Positions 1-7,873 of a stretch of 64,000 bases of DNA are shown here, one piece after another. Location of the stretch: NCBI RefSeq assembly GCF_012034935.1, contig NZ_JAATEN010000005.1:330168-394167 (forward strand), written 5' to 3'. Made by a program: the position numbers and the translations under genes. The notes under the pieces are model-generated. The model was not told the origin of the DNA. It saw nothing but the letters and a program-made list of their open reading frames with translations, and made no database searches. Position 1 is the first letter of the stretch; each line of letters begins with the position of its first letter. Source of the stretch: Streptomyces zingiberis. Lineage in GTDB: Bacteria > Actinomycetota > Actinomycetes > Streptomycetales > Streptomycetaceae.

Positions 1-353
1 TCACCCACGCCGGGGGCATCAGCCATCTGCGGCGGATCGCGGCGCTGGCCGAGATCTGGCAGGTCAAGCTGGGGCCGCACGGTCCCTCCGACGTCTCGCC
101 GGTGGCGCTGGCCGCCTCGCTCCACACCGGGCTGGCCACCCCGAACTTCGCCATCCAGGAGTACATGGGCTACGAGCCCCGGACGCACGAGGTGTTCCGC
201 CACGACTGGAGCTACGCGGACGGGTATCTGCACCCCGGCGACGCCCCCGGACTCGGCGTCGAGGTCGACGAGGCGCTGGCCGCCCGGTTCCCGTACGAGC
301 CCGCCTACCTGCCCGTCGCGCGCCGCCGCGACGGCTCGATGACGGATTGGTGA
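1..353 (+). CDS. D-mannonate/D-gluconate dehydratase (ManD/RspA family), C-terminal fragment
   Basis: The 5' part lies outside the window; the reading frame is open from base 3 and stops with TGA at 351-353. The visible ~116 residues are the end of an enolase-superfamily sugar-acid dehydratase: [13 protein letters not shown], the [11 protein letters not shown] stretch, and the characteristic tail with [14 protein letters not shown] and a terminal Trp after a Gly-Ser-Met-Thr-Asp run. ManD/RspA enzymes dehydrate D-mannonate (or slowly D-gluconate) to 2-keto-3-deoxygluconate. The next gene starts one base after the stop, so it is co-transcribed with the hexonate dehydrogenases, KDG kinase and KDPG aldolase downstream, which use its product. 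Which hexonate it prefers cannot be told from this fragment. The enolase-barrel metal ligands and catalytic residues are out of view. Confidence 0.9.
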   Translation, partial: THAGGISHLRRIAALAEIWQVKLGPHGPSDVSPVALAASLHTGLATPNFAIQEYMGYEPRTHEVFRHDWSYADGYLHPGDAPGLGVEVDEALAARFPYEPAYLPVARRRDGSMTDW

Positions 354-354
354 C

Positions 355-1938
355 ATGACCACCCCCCTCCCCCGCCTGACGGCCGCGACCGTCCCCCCGG
401 CGGCGCTGACGCACCGGCGCGAGCTCACCGGGACCGGCATCGTGCACCTCGGGCTCGGCAACTTCCACCGCGCCCACCAGGCCGTCTACACCGCCGCCGC
501 GCTCGCGCACACCGACGGCCCGTGGGGCGTCCTGGGCGTGGCGAGCCGTTCGGCGGCCGTCGCGGAGGCGCTCCGCGCCCAGGACTTCCGCTACTCCGTG
601 GTGGAGATCTCCCCCGGTGGGACCCGGATCACCGTGCCCGCGGTGCACACCGGCGCGCTCGTCGCCGCCGAGCAGGGCGACGCCGTGGTGGCCGCGATCG
701 CCGCGCCCGGCACCCGCGTCGTCTCGCTCACCGTCACCGAGAACGGCTACACCCTCGCGCCCCGCACCGGAGGGCTCGACCTCGACCACCCCGGGATCCG
801 GGCCGACCTGGCGGGCGACGCGCCGCCGCGGACCACGGTCGGGCAGATCGTCCGCGGGCTGCAGCGCCGGCTCCGCGCGCACGGGGCCCCCGTCACCGTG
901 CTGAGCTGCGACAACCTCGCGGGCAACGGCACCCTGACCGGGCAGCTGGTCCGCGCGTTCGCCCAGGCTCTGCCGGCCGCCGAGCGCGATCCGCTCACGG
1001 ACTGGCTGGAGGCCGCGGTGACGTTCCCGGACACCATGGTCGACCGGATCGTCCCCGCCACCACGGACGCCTACCGGGCCGCGGTGGCCGACGGGCTCGG
1101 ACTGCGCGACGCCGTCCCGGTGCCCGCCGAGCCGTTCACCATGTGGGTTCTCCAGGATGGTTTCGCCGCCGGCCGTCCCGCCTGGGAGCACGGCGGGGCC
1201 CTGTTCACCGCGGACGTGGAACCGTACGAGCTGCTCAAGCTGCGGCTGCTGAACGGCACCCACTCGCTCATCGCCTACCTCGGCGCCCTCGACGGCCGGG
1301 ACACCATCCCGGACTCCGTCGCCCGGCCGCACATCGCCGACGCCGCGCGGCGCGTGCTGCACGAGGACTATCTGCCGAGCATCACCGTCCCCGCCGGCAT
1401 CGACCTCGACGCCTACGTGGCGCGGCTCTTCGACCGCTGGTCCAACACCGCCCTCGGCCACCGCACCCGGCAGGTCGGCTCGGACGGCTCCGCCAAGCTC
1501 CGCCAGCGCGTGCCGGAACCGGCCCTGCTGCATCTGCGCGCCGGCCGGATGCCGCACCACCTGGCCCTGACCGTCGCCGCCTACCTCTGCTGCGCGGCCC
1601 CGCCCGGCGGCTTCGACCCCGGCCCGCACGCCGCGGCGATGACGGACCCGGGCGCGGCCGGGCTGCGCGCGGCGGCCGCGCGCTCCACCACCGCCGCCGG
1701 CTTCACCGCCGCGGTCCTCGACGGCGGCCTGCTCGGCGACGGCCTCGCCGGGCACCCCGCGTTCACCGCGCGGGTCGCCGAGTTCATCGAGGTGCTGACC
1801 CGGCACGGTACGGCCGCCGCCGCACGCGCCGCGGCGGAGGCGGCCGACGCCGACACCCGCACCGGCATCCGCACCGACGCCGACGCCCACACCGGCACCG
1901 GACACCGCCGGCCCTCCGAGCCCGTCACCAGGATGTGA
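355..1938 (+). CDS. Mannitol dehydrogenase family protein (fructuronate reductase / D-mannonate 5-dehydrogenase)
   Basis: This 527-residue protein belongs to the long-chain polyol dehydrogenase family. The N-terminal nucleotide-binding segment GIVHLGLGNFHRAH is at residues 28-41. The family's catalytic set is present with the numbering known from Pseudomonas mannitol 2-dehydrogenase: Asn191 (in DNLAGN), Lys295, Asn300 and His303 (in KLRLLNGTH). Such enzymes interconvert D-fructuronate and D-mannonate or mannitol and fructose with NAD(P)H. The location between a ManD-family dehydratase and a zinc alcohol dehydrogenase favours D-mannonate 5-dehydrogenase. The ATG start follows the upstream TGA by one base, implying translational coupling. 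The last ~35 residues are a low-complexity Thr/Asp/His tail outside the family fold. Confidence 0.92.
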   Translation: MTTPLPRLTAATVPPAALTHRRELTGTGIVHLGLGNFHRAHQAVYTAAALAHTDGPWGVLGVASRSAAVAEALRAQDFRYSVVEISPGGTRITVPAVHTGALVAAEQGDAVVAAIAAPGTRVVSLTVTENGYTLAPRTGGLDLDHPGIRADLAGDAPPRTTVGQIVRGLQRRLRAHGAPVTVLSCDNLAGNGTLTGQLVRAFAQALPAAERDPLTDWLEAAVTFPDTMVDRIVPATTDAYRAAVADGLGLRDAVPVPAEPFTMWVLQDGFAAGRPAWEHGGALFTADVEPYELLKLRLLNGTHSLIAYLGALDGRDTIPDSVARPHIADAARRVLHEDYLPSITVPAGIDLDAYVARLFDRWSNTALGHRTRQVGSDGSAKLRQRVPEPALLHLRAGRMPHHLALTVAAYLCCAAPPGGFDPGPHAAAMTDPGAAGLRAAAARSTTAAGFTAAVLDGGLLGDGLAGHPAFTARVAEFIEVLTRHGTAAAARAAAEAADADTRTGIRTDADAHTGTGHRRPSEPVTRM

Positions 1939-1944
1939 GCGCCC

Positions 1945-2982
1945 ATGTCCCTCCCCGGCCACACCACCGCCGCCGTCCTGCACGCCCCCGGCGATCTCCG
2001 GATCGAGGAGATCCCGCTGCGCCCGCCGGGCCCCGGTGAGGTGCTCGTCGCCGTCGACGCCGTCGGCATCTGCGGCTCCGACATGCACTACTTCGCCACC
2101 GGCCGCAACGGGCGGAACGTCCTGCGGCAACCCACCGTCCTGGGGCACGAGGCCTCCGGAGTCGTCACCGCGGCCGGCCCCGGAGCGGGCCACGAGCCGG
2201 GCACCCGGGTCGCGATCGAGCCCGCCGTCGGCTGCGGCACCTGCCCCACCTGCCGCTCCGGCCGGTACAACCTGTGCCCCGACGGCACCTGCTTCGGCTC
2301 ACCGCCGACCCACGGCGTGCTCGCCGGGCACGTCGTCGCCCCGGCGCGGGCCGTCCACCCGCTGCCGGACGCCGTACCGCTGGAACTCGGGGCGCTGATC
2401 GAGCCGCTGGCGGTCGCGGTCTGGGCGGTGCGCAGGGCCCGGGTGGCCCCCGGGCACCGGGTCCTGGTCACCGGGGCGGGGCCGATCGGCATCCTGATCG
2501 CCCAGGTGGCCCGCGCCGCCGGCGCCGCCGAGGTGACCGTGACGGACGTGCACGACGCCCGGCTGGCGCGCGCCCGTGAACTCGGCGCCTCCACCACCGT
2601 CAACACCGCCCGGGAGGACCTCACCCTCACCGGCGCCGACCGGCTGCTGGAGTGCTCGGCCCACCCCGCCGCGCTCCGCCAGGGCATCCTCGCCCTGGGC
2701 CCCGCCGGACGCGCGGTCGTCGTCGGGCAGGCCGCCCCCGCCGTGGACGGAGTGCCGCTGGCCCACCTCCAGCGCTGGGAGATCGACCTCGTCAGCGCGT
2801 TCCGCTACGCCCACGCCTTCCCCACCGCCCTCGCCCTGGCCGCCGGCGGCCGGGTCGATCTCGCCCCCCTCCTCACCGGCCGCTTCCCCCTCGACCGGGC
2901 GGCCGACGCCCTCCGGGCGCCGGGCGCGGACCCGCACCACCTCAAAGTCGTGGTCCGCCCCACCGGATCACCCGCAGCCTGA
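1945..2982 (+). CDS. Zinc-dependent hexonate/polyol dehydrogenase (L-gulonate or L-idonate 5-dehydrogenase type)
   Basis: A 345-residue medium-chain dehydrogenase. The catalytic zinc ligands are visible as Cys43 (GICGSD), His68 and Glu69 (LGHEAS). The structural zinc site has Cys97, Cys100, Cys103 and Cys111 (CGTCPTCRSG). The Rossmann motif TGAGPIG starts near residue 174. The sequence is of the sorbitol/L-idonate dehydrogenase (RspB, IdnD) subgroup. RspB-like enzymes paired with a low-efficiency ManD-type dehydratase oxidise L-gulonate (or L-idonate) at C5, giving fructuronate, which the preceding gene can reduce to mannonate. It starts six bases after the upstream stop. Substrate assignment rests on gene context and could equally be another C5-OH hexonate or a polyol. 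Confidence 0.88.
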   Translation: MSLPGHTTAAVLHAPGDLRIEEIPLRPPGPGEVLVAVDAVGICGSDMHYFATGRNGRNVLRQPTVLGHEASGVVTAAGPGAGHEPGTRVAIEPAVGCGTCPTCRSGRYNLCPDGTCFGSPPTHGVLAGHVVAPARAVHPLPDAVPLELGALIEPLAVAVWAVRRARVAPGHRVLVTGAGPIGILIAQVARAAGAAEVTVTDVHDARLARARELGASTTVNTAREDLTLTGADRLLECSAHPAALRQGILALGPAGRAVVVGQAAPAVDGVPLAHLQRWEIDLVSAFRYAHAFPTALALAAGGRVDLAPLLTGRFPLDRAADALRAPGADPHHLKVVVRPTGSPAA

Positions 2983-3354
2983 GCCGCCCACCGGGCAGCA
3001 GGCCCCCGTCCCCCGGCCCACTCACGGCCGGGGGACCTCCCCACCGGCACACCCCTCACCGCCGGTCCCTCCTCCCCAGCCGTCCCCGCGGCGTCCCATC
3101 TCCCCCTCGCCTCCGCGGCGTCGCCTCCCCCCTGGCCCGCGCGGGCCACTTCCCCACGGTCCGCGTGCGGTTCCCCCATCCCTTTCGTCCTGCCATGCCC
3201 GGGTGGCGGCGCGCAGGGCCGCCGTCCCGGCGCGCCCCACTCACCGCACTCACCCCGCTCACCCCGCTCACCGGGCTCACCGGACTCACCCCGTTCCGCG
3301 CACCCTCGCGGACGTCTCCCCTCCCCGCCCCGATCCCGCAAGGAGACACGGATC
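2983..3354. other. Intergenic stretch inside the sugar-acid operon
   Basis: No gene is seen here. It contains the 9-bp tandem repeat described separately and ends with a strong ribosome binding site (AAGGAG, about nine bases before the MFS ATG at 3355). There is no strong hairpin terminator, so the transporter, aldolase and kinase genes downstream may still belong to the same transcription unit, or may have their own promoter here; I could not identify a clear one. Confidence 0.5.
3239..3292. repeat. Six-unit 9-bp tandem repeat (actcacccc-type)
   Basis: Six consecutive 9-base units of the form (a/g)ctcacc(cc/gg/gc) run without interruption in the non-coding gap before the MFS gene. The unit length and composition resemble the 9-bp in-frame repeats found inside coding regions of this window, which suggests a common replication-slippage origin. 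No protein or operator function is evident. Confidence 0.7.
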
Positions 3355-4809
3355 ATGGACGCTCCCACCCAGGCGCCGGTACCACCGGCCGGCGCCTCCT
3401 CGTCCACCCCGCCCGCCGGCCCGCCCGCCCCCGCGGACCCCCGCGCCGTGCGCCGCGCCGCCTGGGCCGGCCTCATCGGCACCGCGCTCGAACAGTACGA
3501 CTTCGTCATCTACGGCACGGCCTCGGCGCTGGTCTTCGGCACCCTGTTCTTCCCCAACGCCTCCCCCGCCGCCGCGCTGCTCGCGAGCTTCGCCGCCTAC
3601 GCCGTCGGCTTCGCCGCCCGCCCCCTCGGCGGCCTGTTCTTCTCCCGCTACGGCGACCGGCTCGGCCGCAAGTGGGTCCTGGTCACCACGCTCTTCCTGA
3701 TGGGTGGCTCCACCTTCGCCATCGGGCTGCTCCCCACCTACGGCCAGGTCGGCATCCTCGCCCCGGCGCTGCTCGTCTTCTGCCGCTTCTTCCAGGGCTT
3801 CGGCGCCGGGGCCGAACAATCCGGCGGAGCGACCCTCCTCACCGAGACGGCGGCACCGGGACGGCGCGGGCGGCTCGCCGCGCTCGTGATGACCGGCGCG
3901 GCGCTGGGCACCCTGCTCGGTGCCCTCGCCTGGATCCTCGTCCAGCTGCTCCCCGAGGAAGACCTGATGAGCTACGGCTGGCGGCTGGTCTTCGCCAGCA
4001 GCCTGCTGGTCACCGTGGCCGCCGTGATCATCCGCCGGAAGCTCAACGAGAGCCCGGTCTTCCAGGAGCTCAAGCGGGAGCACGAGGCGCCGAAGTCCCC
4101 CGTCAAGGAGGTCTTCCGGCACGGCCGGAAGCCCATGCTGCTGGTGCTGTTCATGAACGTCGGGATCAGCTCCCAGTCGTACACCTACCAGGTGTTCATG
4201 GCCTCGTACCTGATCTCCTCGGTCGGGATCGACCCCACGTTCGTCCCGAAGGTCCTGATGATCGGGGCCGCCTGTGGTGGTGTCGCGGCGATCGGTTTCG
4301 GGTTCCTCTCCGACAAGCTCGGACGCCGGCCCGTGTACTCCGCGATCGTCGCCGCGCTGGTGCTGCTGCCCGGGCCCACGTTCATCGCGCTGAACACCGG
4401 CTCCCCGGTGGCGATCACCGTGGCGATGATCATCGGCTTCGTGCTGGCGGGCCAGGGTGCCGTCGGCGTGCAGATGAGCTACTTCCCCGAACTGTTCGGC
4501 ACGCGCTACCGCTACGCCGGTGTCACCCTCGGCCGGGAGTTCTCCTCGGTGCTGGGCGGCGGGGTCGCCCCGCTGATCTGCGCCTCCCTGCTCACCGCGT
4601 TCTCCGGGTCGTGGATACCGGTCGCGGCCTACATGATGCTGATGATGGCCGTCAGCCTGGTGGCCGCGCGGATGGCCCCGGAGACCCTGGACCGGGATCT
4701 GACCGTGGTCCCCGACGCGACCGGCGCCGGGGCCGCCATCGCGGCTGCCCCCGTCACCGCTGCCGGCGGTGACCCTGCCACCGCCACCGCCGGGAAGGAC
4801 ACCCGGTGA
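3355..4809 (+). CDS. MFS transporter, metabolite:H+ symporter (MHS) type
   Basis: A 484-residue, 12-helix major facilitator. It opens with an Ala/Pro-rich cytoplasmic leader. The first helix then follows RRAAWAGLIGTALEQYDF, a signature of the MHS family (ShiA, KgtP, ProP). The loop 2-3 motif GDRLGRKWVL and the equivalent SDKLGRRPVY in the second half are clear. Members carry organic acids such as shikimate, alpha-ketoglutarate or citrate with protons. In this operon the likely cargo is the hexonate fed to the dehydrogenases and dehydratase. The stop overlaps the aldolase GTG start (GTGA at 4806-4809). The C-terminal ~30 residues are Ala/Thr-rich and not part of the transport fold. Confidence 0.9.
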   Translation: MDAPTQAPVPPAGASSSTPPAGPPAPADPRAVRRAAWAGLIGTALEQYDFVIYGTASALVFGTLFFPNASPAAALLASFAAYAVGFAARPLGGLFFSRYGDRLGRKWVLVTTLFLMGGSTFAIGLLPTYGQVGILAPALLVFCRFFQGFGAGAEQSGGATLLTETAAPGRRGRLAALVMTGAALGTLLGALAWILVQLLPEEDLMSYGWRLVFASSLLVTVAAVIIRRKLNESPVFQELKREHEAPKSPVKEVFRHGRKPMLLVLFMNVGISSQSYTYQVFMASYLISSVGIDPTFVPKVLMIGAACGGVAAIGFGFLSDKLGRRPVYSAIVAALVLLPGPTFIALNTGSPVAITVAMIIGFVLAGQGAVGVQMSYFPELFGTRYRYAGVTLGREFSSVLGGGVAPLICASLLTAFSGSWIPVAAYMMLMMAVSLVAARMAPETLDRDLTVVPDATGAGAAIAAAPVTAAGGDPATATAGKDTR

Positions 4810-5702
4810 GCGCCGCCGACCCCGCGGCCCCGGTGGGGCCCGCCGGACGGGGACCGGGCTCTGCCGCCGAGCGCGCCCCGCACGGCTCCGGGGCCGCGTC
4901 CGGGGCCGCCGCCACCCGGCCCGAGTCCGGCGCCGTTCCCACCGCGCCCGAGTCCGGCGCCGTCCCCACCGCGCCCGAGCCCGGCGTCCTCCCCACCGCG
5001 CCCGAGTCCGGCACCCTCCCCACCGCGCCCGAGTCCGGCGCCCTCCCCACCGCGCCCGGTTCCGGCCGGGCCGAGCCCGGTGGAGCCCTGCTCCGCACCC
5101 GGGTGGTGGCGGTCCTCCGGGCCGGGTCCACCGAACATCTGCTGCCGGTGGCCGAGACCCTGGTGGACGCCGGGCTGGTCTGCCTGGAGCTGACCCTGAC
5201 CACACCGGGGGCGGTCGAGGCCCTCCCCCGGCTCCGCGCCGCGCTCGGCACCGCCGCCGAGCTGGGCGTGGGCAGCGTGCGCTCCGCCACGGAGGCGCGC
5301 CGCTGCCTGGGCGCCGGCGCGGACTTCGTCGTCTCCCCGCACCTCCGCGCCGACGTCCTGGCCGAGGCGCGGGCGGCCGGCGTCCCCGTCTACCCGGGCG
5401 GCCTCACCCCCACGGAGCTGGCCGCCGCCTGGGACGCGGGGGCGACGGCGGTCAAGCTGTTCCCCGCGTCCACCGTCGGCCCGGCCCACCTCAGGGCGTG
5501 CACCGACCCGTTCCCCGGGCTGCGGGTGATGCCGACCGGCGGCATCGGCGTCGACGAGACCGGCACCTGGATCCGGGCCGGTGCCCTGGCCGTCGGTCTC
5601 GGGGGCGCGCTCACCGGTGACGCCCTCGCCGGCGGGGACCTGCGGGCCCTCGCCGGCCGGGCGCGCCGCGCCCTCGCCGCGGCGGCGGAGGCCGGGCCGT
5701 GA
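4806..5702 (+). CDS. eda: 2-dehydro-3-deoxyphosphogluconate (KDPG) aldolase
   Basis: A 298-residue class I aldolase that splits KDPG to pyruvate and glyceraldehyde-3-phosphate. The catalytic core occupies about residues 95-298: RVVAVLRAGS at the start, SPHLRADVL, the Schiff-base lysine Lys217 in AVKLFPAS, and the phosphate-binding MPTGGIG. Typical Eda proteins are about 205-215 residues. The extra ~95 residues at the N-terminus are low complexity and include five near-perfect copies of a nine-residue unit (PESGAVPTA and variants). The GTG start overlaps the transporter stop, favouring the long form, but initiation at a GTG close to the core cannot be excluded. It works with the KDG kinase that overlaps its stop. 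Confidence 0.92.
   Translation: MSAADPAAPVGPAGRGPGSAAERAPHGSGAASGAAATRPESGAVPTAPESGAVPTAPEPGVLPTAPESGTLPTAPESGALPTAPGSGRAEPGGALLRTRVVAVLRAGSTEHLLPVAETLVDAGLVCLELTLTTPGAVEALPRLRAALGTAAELGVGSVRSATEARRCLGAGADFVVSPHLRADVLAEARAAGVPVYPGGLTPTELAAAWDAGATAVKLFPASTVGPAHLRACTDPFPGLRVMPTGGIGVDETGTWIRAGALAVGLGGALTGDALAGGDLRALAGRARRALAAAAEAGP
4920..5054 (+). repeat. Five-unit 27-bp in-frame tandem repeat in eda
   Basis: Five contiguous 27-base units, beginning cccgagtccggcgcc and ending cccaccgcg, encode the nine-residue unit P-E-S-G-A-V-P-T-A with small variations. A sixth partial unit follows. The repeats lie entirely before the aldolase core, so copy-number change would alter only the N-terminal tether. 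Confidence 0.9.
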
Positions 5703-6694
5703 CGCCCCACAGCCCGGCCGAGGGGGAGACCCCGCCGGACCGCCCCGGGCGGATCGTCACCCTCGGCGAGACGATGGGCCTGCTCACCGCCACCACCGTG
5801 GGCCACCTCCAGCACGTCCCGCACATGGCGCTGGGCATCGGCGGTGCCGAGAGCAACGTGGCGGTGGCCGCCGCCCGCCTCGGCACCCCGGTGAGCTGGA
5901 TCGGGCGGCTCGGCGCCGACTCCGTCGGGGACCGCGTCGTCCGCGAACTCACCGCCGAGGGCATCGACGTACGGGCCGCGCGCGACCCGGGGGCGCCCAC
6001 GGGGCTGATGCTCAAGGAGCGGCTGCCGGGCGGCACCGTGCGGGTCTGGTACCACCGGGCCCACGGCGCGGGCTCCCGCCTCTCCCCGGCGGACATCGAC
6101 GATGCCCTCGTCGCCGGCGCCCGGCTGCTGCACGTCTCGGGCATCACCCCGGCGCTGGGCGCGTCCGCCGCGGCCGCCGTGTCCCACGCCGTGGACGTGG
6201 CGCGCTCGGCGGGGGTGACGGTGTCGCTCGACGTCAACCACCGCTCCGCGCTCTGGCCTCCGGAGCGGGCCGCGCCGGTGCTGCGGGACCTGGTCACGCG
6301 CGCCGACCTGGTGTTCGCGGGGGACGACGAGGCGGCCCTCGTCCTCGGCCGGGACCGGGCGGACGGCCCCGAGGCGCTCGCCGCCGCGCTGACGGGCCTC
6401 GGCCCCGGCACCGCCGTCGTCAAGCTGGGGGCGGACGGCGCGCTGGCCCTGGCGGACGGCGTCCTCCACCGGCGGGCCGCCGTGCCCGTGGAGGTGGTCG
6501 ACCCGGTGGGCGCGGGCGACGCGTTCGTCGGCGCCTGGCTCGCCGAACTGGCCGCCGGCGCGTACCCCGCGCGGTGCCTCGGCACGGCCGTGACCGCGGG
6601 CGCGCTGGTGTGCACCGTCCCGGGCGACTGGGAGGGCATGCCCGACCGGGCCGCGCTCGCCCACGGAACCGTGCCCGGCGGCGTGCGCCGGTGA
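5699..6694 (+). CDS. kdgK: 2-keto-3-deoxygluconate kinase (PfkB family)
   Basis: A 331-residue ribokinase/PfkB sugar kinase that would phosphorylate KDG to KDPG for the aldolase encoded just upstream. The substrate-binding segment GIGGAESNVAVAAARLG and the PfkB signature DPVGAGDAFVGAW, with its catalytic Asp in GAGD near residue 272, are both intact. Length is normal for the family. The GTG start overlaps the stop of eda. It is the last gene of the operon and a strong hairpin follows immediately after its TGA. Confidence 0.92.
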   Translation: MTPHSPAEGETPPDRPGRIVTLGETMGLLTATTVGHLQHVPHMALGIGGAESNVAVAAARLGTPVSWIGRLGADSVGDRVVRELTAEGIDVRAARDPGAPTGLMLKERLPGGTVRVWYHRAHGAGSRLSPADIDDALVAGARLLHVSGITPALGASAAAAVSHAVDVARSAGVTVSLDVNHRSALWPPERAAPVLRDLVTRADLVFAGDDEAALVLGRDRADGPEALAAALTGLGPGTAVVKLGADGALALADGVLHRRAAVPVEVVDPVGAGDAFVGAWLAELAAGAYPARCLGTAVTAGALVCTVPGDWEGMPDRAALAHGTVPGGVRR

Positions 6695-6696
6695 CC

Positions 6697-6747
6697 CCGG
6701 GGCGCGTCCGCCCGGCCTCCCGGGAGCGGCCGGCGGACGCGCCCCGG
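6697..6747. terminator. Hairpin terminator after kdgK
   Basis: Bases 6697-6712 (ccggggcgcgtccgcc) and 6732-6747 form a perfect 16-bp GC-rich stem with a 19-base loop, starting two bases after the kdgK stop and lying between convergent genes. There is no U-tract, which is usual for Streptomyces terminators, so it could serve both directions. Confidence 0.8.
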
Positions 6748-6813
6748 ACACCCCGGACATCCCGGGCGCCTCCGCCGCCCGGCCCGGCCGGGTGGGCGGC
6801 CGGCCCGGCGCGG

Positions 6814-7662
6814 TCAGACCAGCCGGCGGGCCGTCGCCCAGCGGGTGAGTTCGTGGCGGTTGGAGAGCTGCAGCTTGCGGAGGACCGCCGAGACGTGGGA
6901 CTCGACCGTCTTCACGGAGATGAAGAGCTGCTTCGCGACCTCCTTGTAGGCGTAGCCGCGGGCGATCAGCCGCAGCACCTCGCGCTCCCGCTGGGTGAGG
7001 CGGTCCAGGTCCTCGTCGACCGGGGGCGCGTCCGTGGAGGCGAAGGCGTCCAGGACGAAGCCGGCCAGCCGCGGGGAGAAGACCGCGTCCCCCTCCTTGA
7101 CCCGGAACACCGCGCTGATCAGGTCGGCGCCGGTGATGGTCTTGGTGACGTAGCCGCGCGCGCCGCCCCGGATCACGCCGATGACGTCCTCGGCGGCGTC
7201 GGAGACGGAGAGGGCGAGGAAACGCACCGGGCGCTCCCGGTCGCCCATCAGGGCCGAGCAGCGGCGCAGCACCTCCACACCGCCGCCGCCGGGGAGGTGC
7301 ACGTCGAGCAGGACGACCTCGGGGCGGGTCGCGGTGATCACGGTGACCGCCTGGTCGACATCGGCCGCCTCGCCGACGACCTCGACGCCGGTGGTCTCCG
7401 TCCGGCCGATCTCGGCCTGGACGCCGGTGCGGAACATCCGGTGGTCGTCGACGAGCACGACGCGGGCGTGGCGCTCGGCGGTCCCGTCGGCGGGGCCGGT
7501 GGCGGGGCCGGTACCGCCGCCGGTGCCGGTCGCGCCGGTCGCGCCGCCGGTGCCGCCTGCACCGGGACCGGTGGCGGTGCCCCTACCGGGGCCGGAGCCG
7601 GTGGCGCCCTGCGCCGGGCCCGCCGCCCGGGGGTCGCCGGTGTGTCCCGTCGCGTCGTTCAT
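6814..7662 (-). CDS. LuxR/NarL-family response regulator
   Basis: A 282-residue two-component response regulator. Residues 1-63 are a Gly/Thr/Ala-rich extension. The receiver domain follows (VVLVDDHRMFRTG), with the phospho-acceptor Asp120 in VVLLDVHLP and Lys in YVTKTITG. The C-terminal NarL helix-turn-helix contains LTQREREVLRLIARGYAYKEVAKQL and KTVESHVSAVLRKL. The frame stays open far upstream over the kinase gene, so start choice matters: ATG at 7662 has AGGGGACGG just before it; an in-frame ATG at 7683 is the alternative. It is the partner of the PspC-domain histidine kinase encoded upstream on the same strand. Confidence 0.9.
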   Translation of the reverse strand: MNDATGHTGDPRAAGPAQGATGSGPGRGTATGPGAGGTGGATGATGTGGGTGPATGPADGTAERHARVVLVDDHRMFRTGVQAEIGRTETTGVEVVGEAADVDQAVTVITATRPEVVLLDVHLPGGGGVEVLRRCSALMGDRERPVRFLALSVSDAAEDVIGVIRGGARGYVTKTITGADLISAVFRVKEGDAVFSPRLAGFVLDAFASTDAPPVDEDLDRLTQREREVLRLIARGYAYKEVAKQLFISVKTVESHVSAVLRKLQLSNRHELTRWATARRLV

Positions 7663-7873
7663 CCGTCCGTCCCCTGTCCGCATGGCCTGCTCACCCGTGT
7701 CATCCGTCGTCCGTACCGCCCGTATCGGTGGCGGCGTTCCGCGCCGCCCGTGCCGGCGCCGTCCCTGTCCTGCCCCTGCCGCGTCCGTGCCGCGTCCGTG
7801 CCGCGTCCGTGCCGTCCGGCCGCCCCCGGCGCTTCGCCGGGCCGCGCCGGGCCGCGCCGGCCGCAGCGGTCGC

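Noticed and set aside
3286..5205. A 639-codon minus-strand frame opposite the MFS transporter and aldolase.
   Set aside because: Composition is typical of antisense frames in high-GC DNA, with no motifs, while the + strand genes are clear.
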